Source: Cladocopium goreaui
Taxonomy: Eukaryota; Sar; Dinophyceae; Suessiales; Symbiodiniaceae
DNA: 64,000 nt
Assembly (NCBI GenBank): GCA_947184155.2
Contig: CAMXCT020000504.1
Span: 1 to 64,000 of the forward strand
Direction of reading: 5' to 3'
Numbering within the stretch: position 1 is the stretch's first letter; each line of letters opens with the position of its first letter. The notes under the pieces are model-generated. The model did no database searches. It saw nothing but the letters and a program-made list of their open reading frames with translations, and was not told the origin of the DNA. The position numbers and the translations under genes are program-made. Below, piece after piece: positions 43,984 through 53,779 of this stretch.

Positions 43984-44683
43984 AGGCTCCTCTCATCCAT
44001 GAGCATGGCCATCAAATAGACAAAATCCAGCCTCAGTTGGAGCCATGGCGCCATGGCCATCCGAAGTTTGGGAGAAATGGGGAGAACAGCACTGCCCTCA
44101 CAGATCACATCTAGTCACTGGCTATCACTGACTCGACTGGCAGAAAAGATCAAGGAAATCAACAAGCCTGAAACAGCAAGAAGGATCCAAAGCTGCGACA
44201 TGCTGCGACACTTGCATTTTAACTCACCAGCTGCCATTCAAGTTTGATTCCATGGGTCTTGGCAACTGAGGCGGCCCGGTAGCGATTTGCGGGCAGCAGC
44301 GAGGTAGGTCAGCACCAGTCCCGGCGTTGCGATCAGCCTGGTGATTAAGCACAAGGCAGTATCCTGCAAGAACTTTCAGAAGTAACAATATGGTAACATG
44401 AAACCGAGACAGTAGCACGAAAATCACCCAGGGCTGCAAATGGGTATGGATCAATACCTATTAATATCATTTTTAGGGGGATGAACATCCATTTACCAGC
44501 TATTTTGATGTTCACCAGGGGTACAAGGTTTTGACACACTGCCAAATATTGGCAACATTTGGCAACTTAGAGAAGCACGAGAAGCAGCAGTACCTCGACG
44601 CCGCCAAGCTACGTGAAAATGATGCAGAAGATCTGCCCTGAGGTCGTGAGGGGCGCCATGTCCCCATAGCCGATGGACGCTAC
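43984..44683 (-). CDS. potassium channel, pore exon and neighbouring exons
   Basis: Exon 44683-44613 has the acceptor GGGATTTCCAG and the donor GTAGCT, and reads SIGYGDMAPLTTSGQIF: the GYGD selectivity filter of K+ channels followed by the start of the inner helix. Exon 44337 to about 44267 follows AATCACCAG and reads LIATPGLVLTYLAAARKSLP. The junction is phase-matched (two bases plus one), giving an unbroken inner helix. Island about 44212-44121 reads LWILLAVSGLLISLIFSASR, another helix. About 44100-43984 reads LRMAMAPWLQLRLDFVYLMA to a donor GTGAAT. A pore-forming plasma- or organelle-membrane K+ channel is likely. Whether it is of two-pore or voltage-gated type cannot be told. Confidence 0.6.
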
Positions 44684-45823
44684 CTGGAAATCCCAATGGC
44701 CAAGTTGGTACCTTTTTGTTTTCGGCTGATTTGAGCTCAAAAAATGTTTAAAAATGTACTTGTTGAGAGAAAAGGAAATTGCATGTACTAGTAGAACTGT
44801 GTTTGTTTGTCTATTCTTCTTTGAGTGGACCTTTTAAAGATCTTTAGCGATACTTTCAGTAGCTCAGGGCAGTGTCTCCAAGTGTGTAAAGCGTGTCCAA
44901 TCGAACTGCCATCAAATCTGAAGTAGAAGAGCTACAGCTAGAGAACAACCAAGATCTGCTGAATGCATCATGTCAGTGCCAACAAATGGCCCGCAGTACT
45001 TCCGAAGTAGCCAACAACAAAAAAAAACACCTTTGACTCAACTCAGTGAATTTTCGCGTTTGTTTCTGGCGTTATTGCGTTCAAGAACATAGAATGTCCC
45101 ACCGTAAACAGTTAAACACGGCTGCAAAGCCATGGCAGAGGTTGCTATAGGCCTACAACCACCCAGTCAACTCAGGTGAGTGCAAGCCATAGTCCCCCAA
45201 TACAAGATTTGTGGTGGTATTATGTAGCAGTGATACTTGCGGAAACTCAGGCACAAATGACTCTTTCCCACTCTTTCCCACCAAGTCTTATTTATTTGTT
45301 CATGACGGCCCACATGGCCAAAACAAGCAAACAATGCCTTGCGTTCCCAAAATAGTACAGCAAGATACAGTAAGATTATCAAAAAAATGATCGGACAAAA
45401 ATGTATGTGTTTCCAATAATGCATCAATGTGTGAAAACACAGTTGGGGGGAAAAAAAGAACATGTTGCATACGCTGCCGTGGTACGGTGGTGAAGCTGAA
45501 CCTTGCTGTCACGGGTCAAGTCACTAGTGGACAGATTCATGACAAAGTTATAGGCGGTTATAGGGTTCTGCCGATGGACTGCCTGACCTACACTTTGTCT
45601 CTCAAAGCCATGTTTGCTTGAAATGTGCATGATATCACATGAGCTCAAAGTTATAATGACATATCATCATACACATCCAGTTGTGGCGTGACCTGGCTAC
45701 CGTAGGTAACAAGAGAAAAAACGCACAACAAAGCACAACCGTGACCTTGAACTAACTCCAAGAGGCATCAAACTTCGGCTGTGCAGAACGCCCTCGGCAT
45801 TGACTTATAGAGTCATCATGAGT

Positions 45824-45847
45824 CATTTCTCTCTCTCTCTCTCTCTT
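45824..45847. repeat. TC dinucleotide run
   Basis: A short perfect (TC)n. 45040-46200 otherwise holds only weak open frames on both strands. Confidence 0.85.
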
Positions 45848-46289
45848 TCCATCATCATACTTCACAAATTTATTGCATAGATACTCTTGCCGCTCGTCCC
45901 CTCATCAACGAATTGATCTCAAAGCACACCCGCCTGAGGTGTCCTTTCGCAAAGGAACATCAGAACATCCCATGAAAATGTGACCTGCACCTGAAGCCAT
46001 TGACCGCCAAGCTGCATCAAAGTCCCAGGCGAAGGGATCACTCCTGCCATGCCAATCGTATCAAATCTACTGATCAAGTATCATCAGTATCATCCAGCAT
46101 TCTCGGCATGGATATCTGGATAACAAACTGATAACAACCCATACAGATCCATACAGTTTTTTCCTCATGACCCTGCTCAACTCATCTGCTCAGGCTCTTC
46201 AGTGCTTGCATCCCTCTCACTTGCATGGAAACATATGGAAACTCCATGAAACTCCAATGTACAGCAGTTGTACGGCTGTGAGTCTCCAA

Positions 46290-47165
46290 AGCTGAGAGCC
46301 GTACTCGTTCACTTCCTTGAATCCTGATGCCAGCAGTAGGCTGAAGGTCTCCTGAGCAAAATCTAGTTGCTGCGAGGTTGGGGGGTCCCCAGTGGCAAAC
46401 AAAATCCTCCCCTTAAACATGCTAACAGCTAACACTGTTTTTTTGCCTAGCACCTGGCGCCGACTGAATTGCAGGCTTGGAGTGGTCTTTCGTTCTATGC
46501 AAGGCTTAGATCAGTTGAATTTGGATGCTGTACAAACCGCAAACGGTCAGAATTCGATACCTGAGGCAAGGATAATTAAGGATAGTAACAGAGTGAATAG
46601 GTCAAGATAAAAATAAAACGGGTATAGGTCAAAATGTTTGGGTCCCAAAATGGAAAGGTTGAAAGACTCTATAGCCGCATGCGGGCCCATACTCCAATCT
46701 TGACCCAATGACACATATGCAAGGGCGGGCAATTGCAAGTGGGCTTCATTTGAGAGCTCTGCTTTCAACTGCTGCTGCAGGTGCAGGTGTTCTGCTCTGA
46801 GTCGCTTCTCCTTCCCATGCGGGGCAATGACACACACCCTGCCTCTCTCCCCCAACGCATTGTGGAGAAGAACTGGTGGATCGCATGGATGGATGGCGAT
46901 GGATAGTGTGTGCATATACGCTGTATACATGATATTTACATGTTGTGTTTTCTCGGAGTTAATCAGTAAAAAATGGTTCAAAACGGCATCGTTGGAATCT
47001 TGCAACTGGGAATGATTGTTTGATGCACCTGAATCATGTGGCGTGCCACCTTTATTCTTAAAACTGCAGCCAGCGCCGGGTCCGTGTCAAGCTCAAAGGT
47101 GCACATCACGAGCCTGGCGTGTTTAAGATGTTTAATTTGGCTCGTCTTCCCAAGGAACACCCCCT
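46290..47165 (-). CDS. three exons of one gene, unknown
   Basis: 47165-47024 follows GTCAACTAG, ends at GTGCAT and reads KHLKHARLVMCTFELDTDPA. About 46887-46690 follows GATCCACCAG and reads EKRLRAEHLHLQQQLKAELS, probably a short coiled coil, then LQLPALAYVSLGQDW. About 46412-46290 follows TTTAAG and reads GRILFATGDPPTSQQLDFAQ then ETFSLLLASGFKEVNEYGSQ, to a donor GTACAA. Strand, spacing and composition are consistent. Confidence 0.5.
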
Positions 47166-47621
47166 CCACTAGTTGACGATCACATAATCACTTTGCCTAT
47201 GAGTGAAGCAGGACCGTCCTATTTCAGCACGAAGATTAAAACATATATTACAATTGTTATATCATTACTGGTGACATCTAAAAACATCCTATAACATCGC
47301 AATTGACATCGTACAACATCTTATACTGTATGTATAACTTTCGGGTGTCCTGGCTTTAAATGGTTTCCCTGTTCAAGCGTGGTCACCTCTCTCTCTCATG
47401 CGCTCGAAAAAAAGTGAATTTGATCACTTCCCGTCGTCTCATTTGTTCGCATGCTCAAAAAGCGTGATTTGATTTTGTACTTCCCCTCTTCTTCTATTTA
47501 CACTCTCAAAGTGAAATTGAATGACTTCTACTCTTCCTTTCTATTCGGGCGCTTAAAACAGGTGCAATTCGATGACTTCGCATTTCCAAATCTGTCCGTG
47601 CGCTCAAACAGTGGAATTTGA

Positions 47622-47770
47622 TCACTTCACTCCCATCTGTTTGGGAATGTTTGGGATATGCAATCTAGCAAGGGACTGGCCAGCCAGAACCAGGAGGTAA
47701 GCCAGCACAAAGGTCCGGACCTCATGGACCCCAAATAGCAATGGATAGCAAAGGAACCAATCCAATGCGA
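47622..47770 (-). CDS. terminal exon, unknown
   Basis: The frame reads FLCYPLLFGVHEVRTFVLAY then LLVLAGQSLARLHIPNIPKQ and a stop at 47622. A hydrophobic helix precedes a basic tail. Confidence 0.4.
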
Positions 47771-48300
47771 TGGATTCAGAAAGATCTAAACGGATAATGG
47801 ATCTAAATATATCTAAATGGAGCATCATCCTTTCCGATCCACGACGAGTACCCGCACTTAAGAGGGAGCTCATAGAATTCTGACATATTCTGACTATAGG
47901 ATCATGGAATGCCGTGCAATTGAAAAATATTGAAAATGTGAGAAACATGTTGCAATAACATGCTATCATTTCTTTTGGCATCCTTTTGCAACCTTCAGGG
48001 TTGTGGTACGTTGTGGTTGCGGGGTGCTGCTGCAAACAAAATAGAAAGTTGATGATCTCATGCTTGCTTTAAAAAACATGTCGGAAACTCTTGGCATCAC
48101 CACTGTCATCTACTGTCTGCCAGTCCCTTTGCCTCCAAGTTGCATATGTCAACAATTTCCAAACCGCATATTTAAAAGGGAGGATCCTCGGTAGGGTTGT
48201 CCCTTGAAGCGAAGCACACATCTCAGAACTGCAACTTGACTCGCCCCATACATTGAGATGTCAACAAGGTACTATAAGGTACTTCCCACATCATCTCACA

Positions 48301-48960
48301 TCATCTCACACTCTGCAAGTCACTAGCATCACTAGCCAAGTAGATGATGGACATTCCCAAACTGCCTCCATTTCGCACATCCATGCACTCACTGTCAATG
48401 TCAATAAAAGTGCGACATCCTAAATGTAGGCGAAGCATCGTCTGGCTGAAGTACCTCCATCGTAATCCTGAGGATTCGCAGGTGGCTCCCAGCCAGACAT
48501 GCGCATCATACTGCTGCCAAACACCAAACACCGACACCTCCTCTGTGATCCTACTTCCACGCAGCATCAAAATATATCAAAATATGTCATTAAAAAACTA
48601 CACCGATTTGCTCTGCTGAGGCTCTATTCAAACCCACTTGTGCAAGCACATTTGATCGGCTCTCTTGTGATACAGGCTCTGCACTCATTGGCCATAGCAC
48701 GGGACGCCCCAGTGAAGCAGCTAAGCTGGCACAAGAAGCAAATGCTGAGTCTGAAAAGTCAGATTCTGCGTGTCCAAACATCCAACACCAAGACTGGTGC
48801 CTAAGACATCCTAAGACCATCTAAGAATCTAAGACCAACATATGTCGACATAATTGGAATGCTTGTCTCTGTGATCAAATCGACAAGTAAATGTTGCAAA
48901 GTTTCATGTCCGTATGATGTCTCGGGCCAACATTTCCGCATGTGAGTAATAGGTTGCCAG
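48301..48960 (-). CDS. three candidate exons, unknown
   Basis: About 48960-48815 reads KCWPETSYGHETLQHLLVDL. About 48797-48606 follows a CACCAG acceptor, ends at GTGTAG and reads FSDSAFASCASLAASLGRPV. 48570-48301 reads VFGVWQQYDAHVWLGATCES then RTFIDIDSECMDVRNGGSLG. A plus frame at 48590-48804 (LVQAHLIGSLVIQALHSLAI) is also plausible, so the strand of the middle piece is uncertain. Confidence 0.35.
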
Positions 48961-49099
48961 CAACAAAAGTTCGAAACTGCCGTCGACAACAAAAGCGCAC
49001 ACTCACATACAATAAAGTACACACTGGAGGAGTGAAAATGAAACAAAAAATAAACATTGAATCTGGTGAAAACATTCTTTTTAGTATGTGGCCCGATCC

Positions 49100-49240
49100 C
49101 ATACACTGTCATACACTGTCATACACTGTCATACACTGCCATGTACAAGATATATATATATATACATATATATATATATTATATATATATATATTATATA
49201 TATATTATATATATATATTATATATATATATATTTTGTAA
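49100..49240. repeat. CATACACTGT 10-bp repeat and a TATATA tract
   Basis: Four copies of CATACACTGT at about 49101-49140 are followed by about 90 bp of TATATA. Confidence 0.9.
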
Positions 49241-49319
49241 TTACCATGATTCAGCAGCCCACAGCCAGCTCAACATTCAGGATTCCAAACTTTTTGGCCA
49301 AGACTGCCACTGCTCAGCT

Positions 49320-49430
49320 AGATCTAGGGTCGCCGTAGAGGAACCATAGGTCCACTCTTCGATGTTTGTACCCACCGCGCCTTGGAGGTGTGTGACTGAC
49401 CATGGTTGCTGCTGGGCCCTCCCAAGAAAC
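49320..49430 (-). CDS. candidate exon, unknown
   Basis: After the acceptor ATCCCTACGTAG, with G following, the frame reads FLGRAQQQPWSVTHLQGAVG then TNIEEWTYGSSTATLDLAEQ. Confidence 0.4.
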
Positions 49431-49900
49431 CTACGTAGGGATACTGGCAAACTGCATCTCAAATAAAGGATCCCAAAGGAGTGTGCCTAGATAATTGTAA
49501 ATATATACAACACAACTATATAATACATTACAATACTATATGAATATCCGAAGCTTCTGCGTATTATATATATATATAAATATTATTATTAAAATTATTA
49601 CTATTATCATTATTATATATTATTATATATTAAGAATCTTTAACCAAGAAACACAAGAAAGATCTTTATCATCTTTATCACCAACAAAGCACTGCATAGA
49701 AGCGGTGTTGATGCGCTCCTGTTTGTCACGAATATGGGCGGAAATGTGCCAGATGTGCCAGGGTCAGCTTACCTTCTTAGAGAATAGAAGGTTCAAATTC
49801 AGGAGCCTCACAGTAGAATCCGGCACTGGAGGGAATGACTATATATGAGTAGTAGATGATGTAAACAATTGTAAACTAGCGGCTGGGGTGGAGGGAGCAC

Positions 49901-50083
49901 CTGCACGAGCGGCAATCAATGGCAATCACTGGCATCTTAGTTCGTCTAAGTTTCCGGACCAACTTTGTGACGTCCAATCTGTCCGAAAAAAGCCCTCGCC
50001 GCGCCAAAGAACCAAGCGATTCCTTCAGTGGAGAGCCGGGATCGGCAGGTGCACCAGGATGTCGGCGGTACCAAAACTCAAAA
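49901..50083 (-). CDS. internal exon, basic protein, unknown
   Basis: The acceptor TCCATCTCCAG precedes 50083 and GTGCTC follows 49901. The frame reads FEFWYRRHPGAPADPGSPLK then SLGSLARRGLFSDRLDVTKL and RKLRRTKMPVIAID. It lies downstream of the MFS gene on the same strand. The MFS stop overlaps a donor, so the two could be joined. Confidence 0.45.
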
Positions 50084-50333
50084 CTGGAGATGGATGGAGT
50101 CCAGGATCTGACTTGCGAAGACTTCAAGGATTTTCATGGATTTTCCACAAATGTCAAGGCAACGAGAGCAGGTTGCGCCTTTTTATTCCCTTCTTTTAAC
50201 TCTCTGCGTCAGGTTTGCCGAGAGAACTATCCAAGCAACTATTGAGGAAGCCAGATTCTATGCCGAGAACCGATGCATCAAAGGTTCCAGGTGACTCCTT
50301 CACCGAGACATCTTCGTTCTCAGCTTCTTGGAC

Positions 50334-51746
50334 TCACTCCGAATGGGGGAAGTAGCTTTTTGGCAGGCAAAGGAGCACAACTAGACAAATCAAATTGCCA
50401 GCTGCGGCCACAAGAAATGGCAAGGAAAGCAAGACATGCTCCCTTGCAGCTATAGCGAAGATAGCTTGGAAGACTGGAGGGATGAGGATCATGATCAATG
50501 ATTGCACTGCCTGCAAAGCTCCCAAGGCTACCCCTGGTGTCATGCCGGGCACGGACTCTGACAGGTTCGACATCAGGGCCTGGATTGCTGGAACACCCAC
50601 GTTGGCAAGGCCTGATAGACCAGCAAGCAAATACAACCAGCCAGGGCTCGGCACCAACGCGTAGAGGATGCAGTTCACGCTTCCAGCAACCAAACTAAAT
50701 GCAAAGAGCCCGCGCAAACCCATCATCCGGGAGAGTGGATGGATCAAAATCAGCTGCACAATTGCGTTGCTCACCGTCCCCACTGAAACATAAGGAGCAA
50801 AGGTCTCCTTTGTCAATCCAAACTTGGCTTTGCAGAAAAACAAGGCAATGGCATTTATGCCGGCTCCTGTGCCAGCTGCAACGAAAGCCAAAGGAAGAAA
50901 AATTCGTAAGGATTTGTCTGAGCAAAGTTTCGACACCCCTTGCCAGCGGCTCAGGAATGCCAGCCGACCATTTGCACACAAACTGCTCCTCAGCGATGCT
51001 GGAGGGCGCGACTCTGGCACGAAACAAATCACGGTAAGGACAGCTGCCAGCCGAACACATGCAAGCAGAATGACGGCATGCTTGCCATGAACGAGGATGA
51101 CAAAAAGGGGTGTTGCAATTCCTTCGAGGTTGGTGAGGGCGCTGAGCCTGCCAAACATGCGCACACGCTCGTCTGGTGTGGTGCAATCGTTTATCCAGAA
51201 CCAGAACAGCATTGAGCTAGGAACCATTGCCGTAATCATCAGGGCGGCAAAAAAGTAGTAGATGGACACATCTGCATAGGCAACGCACAAAAGGGTCAAT
51301 GTAGGCACCTTTGAGCAAATGAAGGAGAAGATAAGCAATGGACGACGGCCGAAATGGTCAGCTGCACTTCCAACGATGGGAATGCAAAATAAGCTGCAAA
51401 TTGCTCCAATGAGCCCAAAAAGCGATGCGGCCGAAGTTGCTGCCGACACTGCGTCATAGCAGCGCTTGGTTTTGGCCAGAGCTCCGGCGCAAACATCTAC
51501 CCCGTCGTTCATCGAAGCCACTGCGAGGTCCGGATAGATGAGACCCGAAAGGATGCTGCCCATGTTCTCCAACAACGTTGCCGTCCAAAAGCCTGCCCAT
51601 CCTCTCCAAGATTTTCCACCCAAAGGTCCTGAGACATTCCGCATCGACAAAGGTCGGACGCGGTCCTCGAAAGCTTCGTCATCGACGCTTTGCTCAGCGT
51701 TCGCCATTCTTTTCGCTGCCAGGGTCCGAGGTAGGAGTTCGGACAT
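50334..51746 (-). CDS. major facilitator superfamily transporter
   Basis: An uninterrupted frame of 470 codons from a true ATG. About 50 polar residues precede roughly twelve hydrophobic helices. Residues 126-138 (GSAADHFGRRPLL) are the classic MFS motif A between helices 2 and 3. A shorter basic loop, DERVRMFGR, near residue 213 and the helix-12 end ICLVVLLCLPKSYFP fit a full-length carrier. The overall arrangement resembles TetA/HIAT1-like (MFSD14-type) carriers, but the substrate cannot be read. An acceptor TTTTTTAG lies about 35 bases upstream of the ATG and could be a spliced-leader trans-splice site. The final TGA is embedded in a donor-like GTGAGT. Confidence 0.85.
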   Translation of the reverse strand: MSELLPRTLAAKRMANAEQSVDDEAFEDRVRPLSMRNVSGPLGGKSWRGWAGFWTATLLENMGSILSGLIYPDLAVASMNDGVDVCAGALAKTKRCYDAVSAATSAASLFGLIGAICSLFCIPIVGSAADHFGRRPLLIFSFICSKVPTLTLLCVAYADVSIYYFFAALMITAMVPSSMLFWFWINDCTTPDERVRMFGRLSALTNLEGIATPLFVILVHGKHAVILLACVRLAAVLTVICFVPESRPPASLRSSLCANGRLAFLSRWQGVSKLCSDKSLRIFLPLAFVAAGTGAGINAIALFFCKAKFGLTKETFAPYVSVGTVSNAIVQLILIHPLSRMMGLRGLFAFSLVAGSVNCILYALVPSPGWLYLLAGLSGLANVGVPAIQALMSNLSESVPGMTPGVALGALQAVQSLIMILIPPVFQAIFAIAAREHVLLSLPFLVAAAGNLICLVVLLCLPKSYFPHSE

Positions 51747-51942
51747 GCGACAGCCACAAGGCCGGGATGCTGCTGACGTCTAAAAAATGATGTATATTAT
51801 AATATCAATTTATATCTATATATTATATTCAAATGCTTAAAGCCTATAGCCTCATGAGATTCCCATCTGAAAAACATCTGAAAGCCTTAAGATGTGAGGT
51901 GGCTTTGTGCAGAGGCAAACATGGATGATGTTTGCGGGCATG

Positions 51943-52333
51943 TCACCGGATGAAGGGACGCAGCAACTTCAACCCTCTGCTACGTGCCACTGCTGACAGA
52001 AGAGGGTCGCGGCAGGACAATGCGCAAACAACAGCAGTCACATGCTTGTTGCGCAGAAAGTGGCGCGTGTGCTGTTCCAAGGGTATCTGAACAGCAGCGT
52101 CATCTTGCTTCCCTTTCCACTGTAGGATATCGAAGGTGGATATCATTCATGCATATTCATGTTATTTTTGACGTATCTACGTACCATAGAGCAACGGTTG
52201 AGGTTGCGGCGTTTTGTAGGAAATCATGCTGGACGCCGAGTTCTTTGCTCGGATCCGCTCTTGCTTTGGCAGATCGTCCTACGAACCCAAGCGAGGGACA
52301 ACACTCTGCCACGGAGGTAGTATCTGCTTTGAC
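51943..52333 (-). CDS. two terminal exons, unknown
   Basis: Exon 52333-52181 follows CTGTCAAAAG, is exactly 51 codons and reads SVAECCPSLGFVGRSAKARA then DPSKELGVQHDFLQNAATST. A 61-base intron beginning GTAGAT ends CCTACAG. Exon 52119-51943 reads WKGKQDDAAVQIPLEQHTRH then FLRNKHVTAVVCALSCRDPL and a stop. Both junctions are phase 0. It lies just upstream of the MFS gene on the same strand. Confidence 0.5.
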
Positions 52334-52407
52334 CTTTTGACAGGCTTCAGTGGCTTCAGTATGTTTCAGTTGAATGAACCCGAAAGAAATGGATCGGAGT
52401 AAAATTG

Positions 52408-52444
52408 ATGGGGCATGATGGGGCATGATGGGGCATGATGGGGG
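52408..52444. repeat. GGGGCATGAT 10-bp repeat
   Basis: Three perfect copies lie end to end. Confidence 0.9.
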
Positions 52445-52904
52445 CAACACACAAAAAACGGCCACAGCCAATGCTGTGTGTTCCATGCTGTGTGGATGCT
52501 ATGCAGATGCTGTGCCCATCCATAAGCACAGTTCCACTCTACCCGTCCTCCAGCCTTGAGCTCCATGAATAGCGCTCCGCCTTTGACAAGCCTGGCTCAG
52601 CACTCGCAGAGGTCCATCAAAGTTGAATTTTCTTGTTCACATTTGTTCACCCACGCTCACCCAGTCCTCATGTGTTTCAAGGGCCTTGACCCTACCTCGA
52701 TGGTCAAATTGCTGGGTAATCTAGTCATACGAGTATCTAGTCCAAACCATTCCAGAACTACATTACACATCATATTAATTACACAAGTTCATCATGCTTT
52801 GGCTTGAGCTTAAGATGTTCCATACAACCATATACTGTGATATACAGTATGCTAATCCTCTTTCTGCTGGCATGACCAGTACATTAGTACATATTGAATC
52901 ATAT

Positions 52905-53109
52905 TGAATCTCATGGTAGTCAGTATTGCTCCGTTGAAGGCACAACAAACCATTCCACGGTATTGAAATTTGTGGGTGAATGTGGGTGACCATTGGAGCT
53001 CTATCACAGTACAGCGCCACTTTGCCACACGTCTGACCTCCAGGAAGTGCTCAGTGAGAGCCTTCAAGGCTTTTGGGCTCACCTCATCCGTCGGAGCGCA
53101 CATCCACAC
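52905..53109 (-). CDS. candidate exon, unknown
   Basis: The frame reads MWMCAPTDEVSPKALKALTE then HFLEVRRVAKWRCTVIELQW and THKFQYRGMVCCAFNGAIL. A GTGAGC inside (about 53078) and a GTCAGA could be donors, so it may be a shorter exon. Confidence 0.45.
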
Positions 53110-53199
53110 GTGGTTTGTTGGGATATATTCTAAATTATATTAATATAATATATATATATATAAGTGTGTGTGTGATTCTATGATTGTTGTATTGTTGTC

Positions 53200-53360
53200 A
53201 GAGTGTGTCACTTGGGGCGATTCGCCATGCCGACAACAAAATCTGACACCGCAGGCTCTGCATTTGTATCCCTTTCTGCATCGCCTTTGCTCAGCCCAGG
53301 AGTTTCAGGGCTGGTTGGGCGGCTCCGTCAGTTGTCCGTACTTTGCTGACTTAGAAACGA
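53200..53360 (-). CDS. Cys-rich, zinc-finger-like island
   Basis: One minus frame reads NSWAEQRRCRKGYKCRACGV then RFCCRHGESPQVTHSDNN, giving a C-x5-C-x2-C-x4-CC-x-H arrangement that could bind zinc. The same frame upstream (KSAKYGQLTEPPNQP) is separated from it by a TGA. The plus frame is also open. Confidence 0.3.
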
Positions 53361-53484
53361 CATTCTTTGAAGATATGTAGGCATTCACTGACCTTGGTGC
53401 CCAGTGTCCTGGACAAAGTGAACAAAGTCAAAGTCCAGGAAGGTTCACATGTGATCACTTGTGCAAAAAATGTTGCCTATTAAC

Positions 53485-53613
53485 CGATCTACCAAATTCC
53501 ATCGCAACCAATACAAATGCGAAGAAACTCAGCGTGTTTGAAACAGTCTCGAAGTTGTGTGCTGCAGTCCCCTTGGGGTGGTAAAATTGCCATTTACACC
53601 CATTTTTGCTGCA
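53485..53613 (-). CDS. exon with a membrane helix, unknown
   Basis: The acceptor GCCACTGCAG precedes and GTTAAT follows. The frame reads NGCKWQFYHPKGTAAHNFET then VSNTLSFFAFVLVAMEFGRS. It is just downstream of the sugar-nucleotide transporter exons and might be its 3' end or a separate gene. Confidence 0.4.
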
Positions 53614-53779
53614 GTGGCCAGCTAATAATGTGATGAAGAGGAGGGAAGGGAACAATAAAAAATAGAACTATAGAAATATTTGTGTAAAGAGATGTAAAGA
53701 GGAAAATCTAGTATAAAAAATATATATATATATAGTGAAAACTAGCGTGAAATATAGGAACATATGGAAAACATATGCA

